In this document: piece by piece, positions 50,760 through 64,000 of the stretch
How the letters are laid out: each line of letters opens with the position of its first letter
Position numbering within the stretch: position 1 is the stretch's first letter
Source: Argentina anserina
Lineage: Eukaryota; Streptophyta; Magnoliopsida; Rosales; Rosaceae
Reading direction: 5' to 3'
NCBI RefSeq assembly: GCF_933775445.1
Contig: NW_026089527.1
Span: forward strand, 361,582-425,581
DNA: 64,000 nucleotides
Notes under the pieces: generated by a model
What the model was told of the DNA's origin: nothing
The model's input: only the letters and a program-made list of their open reading frames with translations
Databases searched by the model: none
Made by a program: the position numbers and the translations under genes

Positions 50760-53700
50760 AGAAAGATACTCAAACGAGAATTGAAAAGATACTCAAATTG
50801 CAATAGTAAACATACTCAAACGATAGAAAGATACTCAGTTTGAAAGAAACACACGCCCACACTGGAAACACTCTCAAATTCAAGAAAAACTCGCATCGAA
50901 AGCCGTTCAGAAAGATACTCAAACGAGAATTGAAAAGATACTCAAAGTGCAATAGTAAACATACTCAAATGATAGAAACATACTCAGTTTGAAAGAAACA
51001 CACGCCCACACTGGAAACACTCTCAAATTCAAGAAAAACTCGCATCGAAAGCCGTTCAGAAAGATACTCAAACGAGAATTGAAAAGATACTCAAATTGCA
51101 ATAGTAAACATACTCAAACGATAGAAAGATACTCAGTTTGAAAGAAACACACGCCCACACTGGAAACACTCTCAAATTCAAGAGAAACTCGCATCAGAAA
51201 GCCTTACAGAAACATACTCAAACGAGAATTGAAAAGATACTCAAAGTGCAATAGTAAACATACTCAAACGATAGAAAGATACTCAGTTTGAAAGAAACAC
51301 ACGCCCACACTGGAAACACTCTCAAATTCAAGAAAAACTCGCATCGAAAGCCGTTCAGAAAGATACTCAAACGAGAATTGAAAAGATACTCAAATTGCAA
51401 TAGTAAACATACTCAAACGATAGAAAGATACTCAGTTTGAAAGAAACACACGCCCACACTGGAAACACTCTCAAATTCAAGAGAAACTCGCATCGAAAGC
51501 CTTACAGAAACATACTCAAACGAGAATTGAAAAGATACACAAAGTGCAATAGTAAACATACTCAAACGATAGAAAGATACTCAGTTTGAAAGAAACACAC
51601 GCCCACACTGGAAACACTCTCAAATTCAAGAAAAACTCGCATCGAAAGCCGTTCAGAAAGATACTCAAACGAGAATTGAAAAGATACTCAAATTGCAATA
51701 GTAAACATACTCAAACGATAGAAAGATACTCAGTTTGAAAGAAACACACGCCCACACTAGAAACACTCTCAAATACAATAGAAACTCGCATCAGAAAGGA
51801 TTACAGAAAGATACTCAAATGAGAATTGAAAAGATACTCAAATTGCAATAGTAAACATACTCAAACGATAGAAAGATACTCGGTTTTAAAGAAACACACG
51901 CCCACACTGGAAACACTCTCAAATTCAAGAGAAACTCGCATCAGAAAGCCTTACAAAAACATACTCAAACGAGAATTGAAAAGATACTCAAATTGCAATA
52001 GTAAACATACTCAAACGATAGAAAGATACTCAGTTTGAAAAAAACACCAGCCCACACTGGAAACACTCTCAAATACAATAGAAACTCGCATCAGAAAGGA
52101 TTACAGAAAGATACTCAAACGAGAATTGAAAAGATACTCTAATTGCAATAGTAAACATACTCAAACGATAGAAAGATACTCAGTTGGAAAGAAACACACG
52201 CCCACACTGGAAACACTCTCAAATTAAAGAGAAACTCGCATCAGAAAGCCTTACAGAAAGATACTCAAACGAGAATTGAAAAGATACTCAAATTGCAATA
52301 GTAAACATACTCAAACGATAGAAAGATACTCAGTTTGAAAGAAACACACGCCCACACTGGAAACACTCTCAAATTCAAGAGAAACTCGCATCAGAAAGCC
52401 TTACAGAAACATACTCAAACGAGAATTGAAAAGATACTCAAAGTGCAATAGTAAACATACTCAAACGATAGAAAAATACTCAGTTTGAAAGAAACACACG
52501 CCCACACTGGAAACACTCTCAAATTCAAGAAAAACTCGCGTCGAAAGCCGTTCAGAAAGATACTCAAACGAGAATTGAAAAGATACTCAAATTGCAATAG
52601 TAAACATACTCAAACGATAGAAAGATACTCAGTTTGAAAGAAACACACGCCCACACTGGAAACACTCTCAAATTAAAGAGAAACTCGCATCAGAAAGCCT
52701 TACAGAAACATACTCAAACGAGAATTGAAAAGATACTCAAATTGCAATAGTAAACATACTCAAACGATAGAAAGATACTCAGTTTGAAAGAAACACACGC
52801 CCACACTGGAAACTCTCTCAAATTCAAGAGAAACTCGCATCAGAAAGGATTACAGAAAGATACTCAAACGAGAATTGAAAAGATACTCAAATTGCAATAG
52901 TAAACATACTCAAACGATAGAAAGATACTCAGTTTGAAAAAAACACCGGCCCACACTGGAAACACTCTAAAATTCAAGAAAAACTCGCATCGAAAGCCGT
53001 TCAGAAAGATACTCAAACGAGAATTGAAAAGATACTCAAATTGCAATAGTAAACATACTCAAACGATAGAAAGATACTCAGTTTGAAAGAAACACACGCC
53101 CACACTGGAAACACTCTGAAATTCAAGAAAAACTCGCATCGAAAGCCGTTCAGAAAGATACTCAAACGAGAATTGAAAAGATACTCAAATTGCAATAGTA
53201 AACATACTCAAACGATAGAAAGATACTTAGTTTGAAAGAAACACACGCCCACACTGGAAACACTCTCAAATACAATAGAAACTCGCATCAGAAAGGCTTA
53301 CAGAAAGATACTCAAACGAGAATTGAAAAGATACTCAAAGTGCAATAGTAAACATACTCAAACGATAGAAAGATACTCAGTTTGAAAGAAACACACGCCC
53401 ACACTGGAAACACTCTCAAATTCAAGAAAAACTCGCATCGAAAGCCGTTCAGAAAGATACTCAAACGAGAATTGAAAAGATACTCAAAGTGCAATAGTAA
53501 ACATACTCAAACGATAGAAAGATACTCAGTTTGAAAGAAACACACGCCCACACTGGAAACACTCTCAAATTCAAGAAAAACTCGCATCGAAAGCCGTTCA
53601 GAAAGATACTCAAACGAGAATTGAAAAGATACTCAAATTGCAATAGTAAACATACTCAAACGATAGAAAGATACTCAGTTTGAAAGAAACACACGCCCAC

Positions 53701-56700
53701 ACTGGAAACACTCTCAAATTCAATAGAAACTCGCATCAGAAAGCCGTTCAGAAAGATACTCAAACGAGAATTGAAAAGATACTCAAATTGCAATAGTAAA
53801 CATACTCAAACGATAGAAAGATACTCAGTTTGAAAGAAACACACGCCCACACTGGAAACACTCTCAAATTCAAGAAAAACTCGCATCGAAAGCCGTTCAG
53901 AAAGATACTCAAACGAGAATTGAAAAGATACTCAAAGTGCAATAGTAAACATACTCAAATGATAGAAACATACTCAGTTTGAAAGAAACACACGCCCACA
54001 CTGGAAACACTCTCAAATTCAAGAAAAACTCGCATCGAAAGCCGTTCAGAAAGATACTCAAACGAGAATTGAAAAGATACTCAAATTGCAATAGTAAACA
54101 TACTCAAACGATAGAAAGATACTCAGTTTGAAAGAAACACACGCCCACACTGGAAACACTCTCAAATTCAAGAGAAACTCGCATCAGAAAGCCTTACAGA
54201 AACATACTCAAACGAGAATTGAAAAGATACTCAAAGTGCAATAGTAAACATACTCAAACGATAGAAAGATACTCAGTTTGAAAGAAACACACGCCCACAC
54301 TGGAAACACTCTCAAATTCAAGAAAAACTCGCATCGAAAGCCGTTCAGAAAGATACTCAAACGAGAATTGAAAAGATACTCAAATTGCAATAGTAAACAT
54401 ACTCAAACGATAGAAAGATACTCAGTTTGAAAGAAACACACGCCCACACTGGAAACACTCTCAAATTCAAGAGAAACTCGCATCGAAAGCCTTACAGAAA
54501 CATACTCAAACGAGAATTGAAAAGATACACAAAGTGCAATAGTAAACATACTCAAACGATAGAAAGATACTCAGTTTGAAAGAAACACACGCCCACACTG
54601 GAAACACTCTCAAATTCAAGAAAAACTCGCATCGAAAGCCGTTCAGAAAGATACTCAAACGAGAATTGAAAAGATACTCAAATTGCAATAGTAAACATAC
54701 TCAAACGATAGAAAGATACTCAGTTTGAAAGAAACACACGCCCACACTAGAAACACTCTCAAATACAATAGAAACTCGCATCAGAAAGGATTACAGAAAG
54801 ATACTCAAATGAGAATTGAAAAGATACTCAAATTGCAATAGTAAACATACTCAAACGATAGAAAGATACTCGGTTTTAAAGAAACACACGCCCACACTGG
54901 AAACACTCTCAAATTCAAGAGAAACTCGCATCAGAAAGCCTTACAAAAACATACTCAAACGAGAATTGAAAAGATACTCAAATTGCAATAGTAAACATAC
55001 TCAAACGATAGAAAGATACTCAGTTTGAAAAAAACACCAGCCCACACTGGAAACACTCTCAAATACAATAGAAACTCGCATCAGAAAGGATTACAGAAAG
55101 ATACTCAAACGAGAATTGAAAAGATACTCTAATTGCAATAGTAAACATACTCAAACGATAGAAAGATACTCAGTTGGAAAGAAACACACGCCCACACTGG
55201 AAACACTCTCAAATTAAAGAGAAACTCGCATCAGAAAGCCTTACAGAAAGATACTCAAACGAGAATTGAAAAGATACTCAAATTGCAATAGTAAACATAC
55301 TCAAACGATAGAAAGATACTCAGTTTGAAAGAAACACACGCCCACACTGGAAACACTCTCAAATTCAAGAGAAACTCGCATCAGAAAGCCTTACAGAAAC
55401 ATACTCAAACGAGAATTGAAAAGATACTCAAAGTGCAATAGTAAACATACTCAAACGATAGAAAAATACTCAGTTTGAAAGAAACACACGCCCACACTGG
55501 AAACACTCTCAAATTCAAGAAAAACTCGCGTCGAAAGCCGTTCAGAAAGATACTCAAACGAGAATTGAAAAGATACTCAAATTGCAATAGTAAACATACT
55601 CAAACGATAGAAAGATACTCAGTTTGAAAGAAACACACGCCCACACTGGAAACACTCTCAAATTAAAGAGAAACTCGCATCAGAAAGCCTTACAGAAACA
55701 TACTCAAACGAGAATTGAAAAGATACTCAAAGTGCAATAGTAAACATACTCAAACGATAGAAAGATACTCCGTTTGAAAGAAACACACGCCCACACTGGA
55801 AACTCTCTCAAATTCAAGAGAAACTCGCATCAGAAAGGATTACAGAAAGATACTCAAACGAGAATTGAAAAGATACTCAAATTGCAATAGTAAACATACT
55901 CAAACGATAGAAAGATACTCAGTTTGAAAAAAACACAGGCCCACACTGGAAACACTCTAAAATTCAAGAAAAACTCGCATCGAAAGCCGTTCAGAAAGAT
56001 ACTCAAACGAGAATTGAAAAGGTACTCAAATTGCAATAGTAAACATACTCAAACGATAGAAAGATACTCAGTTTGAAAGAAACACACGCCCACACTGGAA
56101 ACACTCTGAAATTCAAGAAAAACTCGCATCGAAAGCCGTTCAGAAAGATACTCAAACGAGAATTGAAAAGATACTCAAATTGCAATAGTAAACATACTCA
56201 AACGATAGAAAGATACTTAGTTTGAAAGAAACACACGCCCACACTGGAAACACTCTCAAATACAATAGAAACTCGCATCAGAAAGGCTTACAGAAAGATA
56301 CTCAAACGAGAATTGAAAAGATACTCAAAGTGCAATAGTAAACATACTCAAACGATAGAAAGATACTCAGTTTGAAAGAAACACACGCCCACACTGGAAA
56401 CACTCTCAAATTCAAGAAAAACTCGCATCGAAAGCCGTTCAGAAAGATACTCAAACGAGAATTGAAAAGATACTCAAATTGCAATAGTAAACATACTCAA
56501 ACGATAGAAAGATACTCAGTTTGAAAGAAACACACGCCCACACTGGAAACACTCTCAAATTCAAGAAAAACTCGCATCGAAAGCCGTTCAGAAAGATACT
56601 CAAACGAGAATTGAAAAGATACTCAAATTGCAATAGTAAACATACTCAAACGATAGAAAGATACTCAGTTTGAAAGAAACACACGCCCACACTGGAAACA

Positions 56701-56740
56701 CTCTCAAATTCAATAGAAACTCGCATCAGAAAGGCTTACA
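50760..56740. repeat. Tandem 2990-bp (20-monomer) duplication in satellite B
   Basis: About 50.76-53.75 kb and 53.75-56.74 kb form two adjacent near-identical copies. Private markers at exactly 2990 bp apart are CAGTTGGAAAGAAAC (52182 and 55172), AACTCGCGTCGAAAG (near 52525 and 55515), CATCGAAAGCCTTACAG (near 51490 and 54480), and CAAATGATAGAAACATAC (near 50967 and 53957). A few sites differ between copies, which argues against a simple assembly copy. Confidence 0.75.
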
Positions 56741-59700
56741 GAAAGATACTCAAACGAGAATTGAAAAGCTACTCAAAGTGCAATAGTAAACATACTCAAA
56801 CGATAGAAAGATACTCAGTTTGAAAGAAACACACGCCCACACTGGAAACACTCTCAAATTCAAGAAAAACTCGCATCGAAAGCCGTTCAGAAAGATACTC
56901 AAACGAGAATTGAAAAGATACTCAAATTGCAATAGTAAACATACTCAAACGATAGAAAGATACTCAGTTTGAAAGAAACACACGCCCACACTGGAAACAC
57001 TCTCAAATTCAAGAAAAACTCGCATCGAAAGCCGTTCAGAAAGATACTCAAACGAGAATTGAAAAGATACTCAAAGTGCAATAGTAAACATACTCAAATG
57101 ATAGAAACATACTCAGTTTGAAAGAAACACACGCCCACACTGGAAACACTCTCAAATTCAAGAAAAACTCGCATCGAAAGCCGTTCAGAAAGATACTCAA
57201 ACGAGAATTGAAAAGATACTCAAATTGCAATAGTAAACATACTCAAACGATAGAAAGATACTCAGTTTGAAAGAAACACACGCCCACACTGGAAACACTC
57301 TCAAATTCAAGAGAAACTCGCATCAGAAAGCCTTACAGAAACATACTCAAACGAGAATTGAAAAGATACACAAAGTGCAATAGTAAACATACTCAAACGA
57401 TAGAAAGATACTCAGTTTGAAAGAAACACACGCCCACACTGGAAACACTCTCAAATTCAATAGAAACTCGCATCAGAAAGGCTTACAGAAAGATACTCAA
57501 ACGAGAATTGAAAAGATACTCAAAGTGCAATAGTAAACATACTCAAACGATAGAAAGATACTCAGTTTGAAAGAAACACACGCCCACACTGGAAACACTC
57601 TCAAATTCAAGAAAAACTCGCATCGAAAGCCGTTCAGAAAGATACTCAAACGAGAATTGAAAAGATACTCAAATTGCAATAGTAAACATACTCAAACGAT
57701 AGAAAGATACTCAGTTTGAAAGAAACACACGCCCACACTGGAAACACTCTCAAATTCAAGAAAAACTCGCATCGAAAGCCGTTCAGAAAGATACTCAAAC
57801 GAGAATTGAAAAGATACTCAAAGTGCAATAGTAAACATACTCAAATGATAGAAACATACTCAGTTTGAAAGAAACACACGCCCACACTGGAAACACTCTC
57901 AAATTCAAGAAAAACTCGCATCGAAAGCCGTTCAGAAAGATACTCAAACGAGAATTGAAAAGATACTCAAATTGCAATAGTAAACATACTCAAACGATAG
58001 AAAGATACTCAGTTTGAAAGAAACACACGCCCACACTGGAAACACTCTCAAATTCAAGAGAAACTCGCATCAGAAAGCCTTACAGAAACATACTCAAACG
58101 AGAATTGAAAAGATACTCAAAGTGCAATAGTAAACATACTCAAACGATAGAAAGATACTCAGTTTGAAAGAAACACACGCCCACACTGGAAACACTCTCA
58201 AATTCAAGAAAAACTCGCATCGAAAGCCGTTCAGAAAGATACTCAAACGAGAATTGAAAAGATACTCAAATTGCAATAGTAAACATACTCAAACGATAGA
58301 AAGATACTCAGTTTGAAAGAAACACACGCCCACACTGGAAACACTCTCAAATTCAAGAGAAACTCGCATCAGAAAGCCTTACAGAAACATACTCAAACGA
58401 GAATTGAAAAGATACACAAAGTGCAATAGTAAACATACTCAAACGATAGAAAGATACTCAGTTTGAAAGAAACACACGCCCACACTGGAAACACTCTCAA
58501 ATTCAATAGAAACTCGCATCAGAAAGGCTTACAGAAAGATACTCAAACGAGAATTGAAAAGATACTCAAAGTGCAATAGTAAACATACTCAAACGATAGA
58601 AAGATACTCAGTTTGAAAGAAACACACGCCCACACTGGAAACACTCTCAAATTCAAGAAAAACTCGCATCGAAAGCCGTTCAGAAAGATACTCAAACGAG
58701 AATTGAAAAGATACTCAAATTGCAATAGTAAACATACTCAAACGATAGAAAGATACTCAGTTTGAAAGAAACACACGCCCACACTGGAAACACTCTCAAA
58801 TTCAAGAAAAACTCGCATAGAAAGCCGTTCAGAAAGATACTCAAACGAGAATTGAAAAGATACTCAAAGTGCAATAGTAAACATACTCAAATGATAGAAA
58901 CATACTCAGTTTGAAAGAAACACACGCCCACACTGGAAACACTCTCAAATTCAAGAAAAACTCGCATCGAAAGCCGTTCAGAAAGATACTCAAACGAGAA
59001 TTGAAAAGATACTCAAATTGCAATAGTAAACATACTCAAACGATAGAAAGATACTCAGTTTGAAAGAAACACACGCCCACACTGGAAACACTCTCAAATT
59101 TAAGAGAAACTCGCATCAGAAAGCCTTACAGAAACATACTCAAACGAGAATTGAAAAGATACTCAAAGTGCAATAGTAAACATACTCAAACGATAGAAAG
59201 ATACTCAGTTTGAAAGAAACACACGCCCACACTGGAAACACTCTCAAATTCAAGAAAAACTCGCATCGAAAGCCGTTCAGAAAGATACTCAAACGAGAAT
59301 TGAAAAGATACTCAAATTGCAATAGTAAACATACTCAAACGATAGAAAGATACTCAGTTTGAAAGAAACACACGCCCACACTGGAAACACTCTCAAATTC
59401 AAGAGAAACTCGCATCAGAAAGGCTTACAGAAAGATACTCAAACGAGAATTGAAAAGATACTCAAAGTCCAATAGTAAACATACTCAAACGATAGAAAGA
59501 TACTCAGTTTGAAAGAAACACACGCCCACACTGGAAACACTCTCAAATTCAAGAAAAACTCGCATCGAAAGCCGTTCAGAAAGATACTCAAACGAGAATT
59601 GAAAAGATACTCAACGTGCAATAGTAAACATACTCAAACGATAGAAAGATACTCAGTTTGAAAGAAACACACGCCCACACTGGAAACACTCTCAAATTCA

Positions 59701-62700
59701 AGAAAAACTCGCATCGAAAGCCGTTCAGAAAGATACTCAAACGAGAATTGAAAAGATACTCAAATTGCAATAGTAAACATACTCAAACGATAGAAAGATA
59801 CTCAGTTTGAAAGAAACACACGCCCACACTAGAAACACTCTCAAATACAATAGAAACTCGCATCAGAAAGGATTACAGAAAGATACTCAAATGAGAATTG
59901 AAAAGATACTCAAATTGCAATAGTAAACATACTCAAACGATAGAAAGATACTCGGTTTTAAAGAAACACACGCCCACACTGGAAACACTCTCAAATTCAA
60001 GAGAAACTCGCATCAGAAAGCCTTACAGAAACATACTCAAACGAGAATTGAAAAGATACTCAAATTGCAATAGTAAACATACTCAAACGATAGAAAGATA
60101 CTCAGTTTGAAAAAAACACCAGCCCACACTGGAAACACTCTCAAATACAATAGAAACTCGCATCAGAAAGGATTACAGAAAGATACTCAAACGAGAATTG
60201 AAAAGATACTCTAATTGCAATAGTAAACATACTCAAACGATAGAAAGATACTCAGTTTGAAAGAAACACACGCCCACACTGGAAACACTCTCAAATTAAA
60301 GAGAAACTCGCATCAGAAAGGCTTACAGAAAGATACTCAAACGAGAATTGAAAAGATACTCAAAGTGCAATAGTAAACATACTCAAACGATAGAAAGATA
60401 CTCAGTTTGAAAGAAACACACGCCCACACTGGAAACACTCTCAAATTCAAGAGAAACTCGCATCAGAAAGCCTTACAGAAACATACTCAAACGAGAATTG
60501 AAAAGATACTCAAAGTGCAATAGTAAACATACTCAAACGATAGAAAGATACTCAGTTTGAAAGAAACACACGCCCACACTGGAAACACTCTCAAATTCAA
60601 GAGAAACTCGCATCAGAAAGGCATACAGAAAGATACTCAAACGAGAATTAAAAAGATACTCAAAGTGCAATAGTAAACATACTCAAACGATAGAAAGATA
60701 CTCAGTTTGAAAGAAACACACGCCCACACTGGAAACACTCTCAAATTCAAGAAAAACTCGCATCGAAAGCCGTTCAGAAAGATACTCAAACGAGAATTGA
60801 AAAGATACTCAAAGTGCAATAGTAAACATACTCAAACGATAGAAAGATACTCAGTTTGAAAGAAACACACGCCCACACTGGAAACACTCTCAAATTCAAG
60901 AAAAACTCGCATCGAAAGCCGTTCAGAAAGATACTCAAACGAGAATTGAAAAGATACTCAAATTGCAATAGTAAACATACTCAAACGATAGAAAGATACT
61001 CAGTTTGAAAGAAACACACGCCCACACTGGAAACACTCTCAAATTCAATAGAAACTCGCATCAGAAAGGCTTACAGAAAGATACTCAAACGAGAATTGAA
61101 AAGCTACTCAAAGTGCAATAGTAAACATACTCAAACGATAGAAAGATACTCAGTTTGAAAGAAACACACGCCCAGACTGGAAACACTCTCAAATTCAAGA
61201 AAAACTCGCATCGAAAGCCGTTCAGAAAGATACTCAAACGAGAATTGAAAAGATACTCAAAGTGCAATAGTAAACATACTCAAACGATAGAAAGATACTC
61301 AGTTTGAAAGAAACACACGCCCACACTGAAAACACTCTCAAATTCAAGAAAAACTCGCATCGAAAGCCGTTCAGAAAGATACTCAAACGAGAATTGAAAA
61401 GATACTCAAATTGCAATAGTAAACATACTCAAACGATAGAAAGATACTCAGTTTGAAAGAAACACACGCCCACACTGGAAACACTCTCAAATTCAATAGA
61501 AACTCGCATCAGAAAGGCTTACAGAAAGATACTCAAACGAGAATTGAAAAGATACTCAAAGTGCAATAGTAAACATACTCAAACGATAGAAAGATACTCA
61601 GTTTGAAAGAAACACACGCCCACACTGGAAACACTCTCAAATTCAAGAAAAACTCGCATCGAAAGCCGTTCAGAAAGATACTCAAACGAGAATTGAAAAG
61701 ATACTCAAATTGCAATAGTAAACATACTCAAACGATAGAAAGATACTCAGTTTGAAAGAAACACACGCCCACACTGGAAACACTCTCAAATTCAAGAAAA
61801 ACTCGCATCAGAAAGGCTTACAGAATGATACTCAAACGAGAATTGAAAAGATACACAAAGTGCAATAGTAAACATGCTCAAACGATAGAAAGATACTCAG
61901 TTTGAAAGAAACACACGCCCACACTGGAAACACTCTCAAATTCAAGAAAAACTCGCATCAGAAAGGCTTACAGAATGATACTCAAACGAGAATTGAAAAG
62001 ATACTCAAAGTGCAATAGTAAACATACTCAAACGATAGAAAGATACTCAGTTTGAAAGAAACACACGCCCACACTGGAAACACTCTCAAATTCAAGAAAA
62101 ACTCGCATCGAAAGCCGTTCAGAAAGATACTCAAACGAGAATTGAAAAGATACTCAAATTGCAATAGTAAACATACTCAAACGATAGAAAGATACTCAGT
62201 TTGAAAGAAACACACGCCCACACTGGAAACACTCTCAAATTCAAGAAAAACTCGCATCGAAAGCCGTTCAGAAAGATACTCAAACGAGAATTGAAAAGAT
62301 ACTCAAATTGCAATAGTAAACATACTCAAACGATAGAAAGATACTCAGTTTGAAAGAAACACACGCCCACACTGGAAACACTCTCAAATTCAAGAAAAAC
62401 TCGCATCGAAAGCCGTTCAGAAAGATACTCAAACGAGAATTGAAAAGATACTCAAAGTGCAATAGTAAACATACTCAAACGATAGAAAGATACTCAGTTT
62501 GAAAGAAACACACGCCCACACTAGAAACACTCTCAAATTCAAGAAAAACTCGCATCGAAAGCCGTTCAGAAAGATACTCAAACGAGAATTGAAAAGATAC
62601 TCAAATTGCAATAGTAAACATACTCAAACGATAGAAAGATACTCAGTTTGAAAGAAACACACGCCCACACTGGAAACACTCTCAAATTCAATAGAAACTC

Positions 62701-64000
62701 GCATCAGAAAGGCTTACAGAAAGATACTCAAACGAGAATTGAAAAGATACTCAAAGTGCAATAGTAAACATACTCAAACGATAGAAAGATACTCAGTTTG
62801 AAAGAAACACACGCCCACACTGGAAACACTCTCAAATTCAAGAAAAACTCGCATCGAAAGCCGTTCAGAAAGATACTCAAACGAGAATTGAAAAGATACT
62901 CAAATTGCAATAGTAAACATACTCAAACGATAGAAAGATACTCAGTTTGAAAGAAACACACGCCCACACTGGAAACACTCTCAAATTCAAGAGAAACTCG
63001 CATCAGAAAGCCTTACAGAAACATACTCAAACGAGAATTGAAAAGATACTCAAAGTGCAATAGTAAACATACTCAAACAATAGAAAGATACTCAGTTTGA
63101 AAGAAACACACGCCCACACTGGAAACACTCTCAAATTCAATAGAAACTCGCATCAGAAAGGCTTACAGAAAGATACTCAAACGAGAATTGAAAAGATACT
63201 CAAAGTGCAATAGTAAACATACTCAAACGATAGAAAGATACTCAGTTTGAAAGAAACACACGCCCACACTGGAAACACTCTCAAATTCAATAGAAACTCG
63301 CATCAGAAAGGCTTACAGAAAGATACTCAAACGAGAATTGAAAAGATACTCAAATTGCAATAGTAAACATACTCAAACGATAGAAAGATACTCAGTTTGA
63401 AAAAAACACCGGCCCACACTGGAAACACTCTAAAATTCAAGAAAAACTCGCATCGAAAGCCGTTCAGAAAGATACTCAAACGAGAATTGAAAAGATACTC
63501 AAAGTGCAATAGTAAACATACTCAAACGATAGAAAGATACTCAGTTTGAAAGAAACACACGCCCACACTGGAAACACTCTCAAATTCAAGAAAAACTCGC
63601 ATCGAAAGCCGTTCAGAAAGATACTCAAACGAGAATTGAAAAGATACTCAAAGTGCAATAGTAAACATACTCAAACGATAGAAAGATACTCAGTTTGAAA
63701 GAAACACACGCCCACACTGGAAACACTCTCAAATTCAAGAAAAACTCGCATCGAAAGCCGTTCAGAAAGATACTCAAACGAGAATTGAAAAGATATTCAA
63801 ATTGCAATAGTAAACATACTCAAACGATAGAAAGATACTCAGTTTGAAAGAAACACACGCCCACACTGGAAACACTCTCAAATTCAATAGAAACTCGCAT
63901 CAGAAAGGCTTACAGAAAGATACTCAAACGAGAATTGAAAAGATACTCAAAGTGCAATAGTAAACATACTCAAACGATAGAAAAGATACTCAGTTTGAAA

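Larger units (their letters stand above)
33792..64000. repeat. Satellite B array, main part
   Basis: About 30 kb of 149/150-bp monomers, around 200 units, continuing past the window end. Two subtypes are mixed. The 149-bp form reads TCAAGAAAAACTCGCATCGAAAGCCGTTCAG. The 150-bp form reads GCATCAGAAAGGCTTACAG or CAGAAAGCCTTACAG. Each unit ends in three ATACTCA-type subrepeats of 23, 23 and 19 bp. From about 37 kb rightwards units are much more alike than at 33.8-36.5 kb. Large duplications are listed separately. The 60-codon minus-strand frame in each monomer and the repeated 70-codon + frame are composition artefacts. Confidence 0.95.

Noticed and set aside
32752..63807. Over 80 copies of a 60-codon minus-strand frame (MQFEYLFNSRLSIF...) and seven copies of a 70-codon + frame in satellite B
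   Set aside because: The monomer is 149 bp, not a multiple of three, and the frame restarts in each unit. No expression signals or protein features support it. It is repeat DNA, not a gene family.
32401..64000. CRISPR-like array of repeats and spacers
   Set aside because: The whole 149-bp unit repeats with no unique spacers, and the context is a plant genome with retrotransposons.

Overview
The window is nuclear DNA of a seed plant, probably a dicot, from a satellite-rich heterochromatic block (pericentromeric or subtelomeric). The evidence is two Ty3/gypsy retrotransposons of the Athila type, one with a primer-binding site for plant tRNA-Asp, embedded in tens of kilobases of tandem satellite DNA. 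A gene scrap with plant-type intron signals is also present. The species cannot be named from the sequence. No host gene is intact.

Layout: satellite A (149-bp basic unit, mostly expanded to 190 bp) fills 1-2310 and 13581-25739. A full-length LTR retrotransposon on the + strand (2311-13580) sits inside it, flanked by the 5-bp target duplication AAGAA. A second, related element lies on the minus strand at 25740-32400. It keeps its 3' LTR, 3' spacer and most of pol, but its 5' LTR, gag and protease are cut away. Satellite B (149/150-bp unit, clearly related to A) starts exactly at the cut and runs from 32401 to the window end. It is interrupted once, at 33502-33791, by about 290 bp of unique DNA that looks like an intron end plus the start of an exon from a minus-strand host gene.

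In element 1, gag, protease, reverse transcriptase, RNase H and integrase share one reading frame, broken by a single TAG at 8525-8527 at the start of RNase H. Its two LTRs are both 1563 bp and differ at about 11 sites by my by-eye count, so the insertion is young. Element 2 has an uninterrupted RT-RNase H-integrase frame but no 5' half. As seen here, neither copy can move on its own; element 1 could still be mobilised in trans because its LTRs, PBS and PPT are intact.

The satellites are modular. Each monomer ends in three short subrepeats of 19-23 bp; satellite A varies in length by adding 41-bp pairs of these. Satellite B carries multi-kilobase higher-order duplications (shifts of 2990, 4960 and 8697 bp) that can be followed with private variants. 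The many 60-117-codon frames in the satellites are by-products of base composition and are not genes. I found no new protein-coding system. The most notable items are the captured exon/intron fragment, the satellite architecture, and several RNA-level features of the retrotransposons: a possible leader intron, a U5/PBS inverted complement, and a conserved hairpin with PPT-like motifs.
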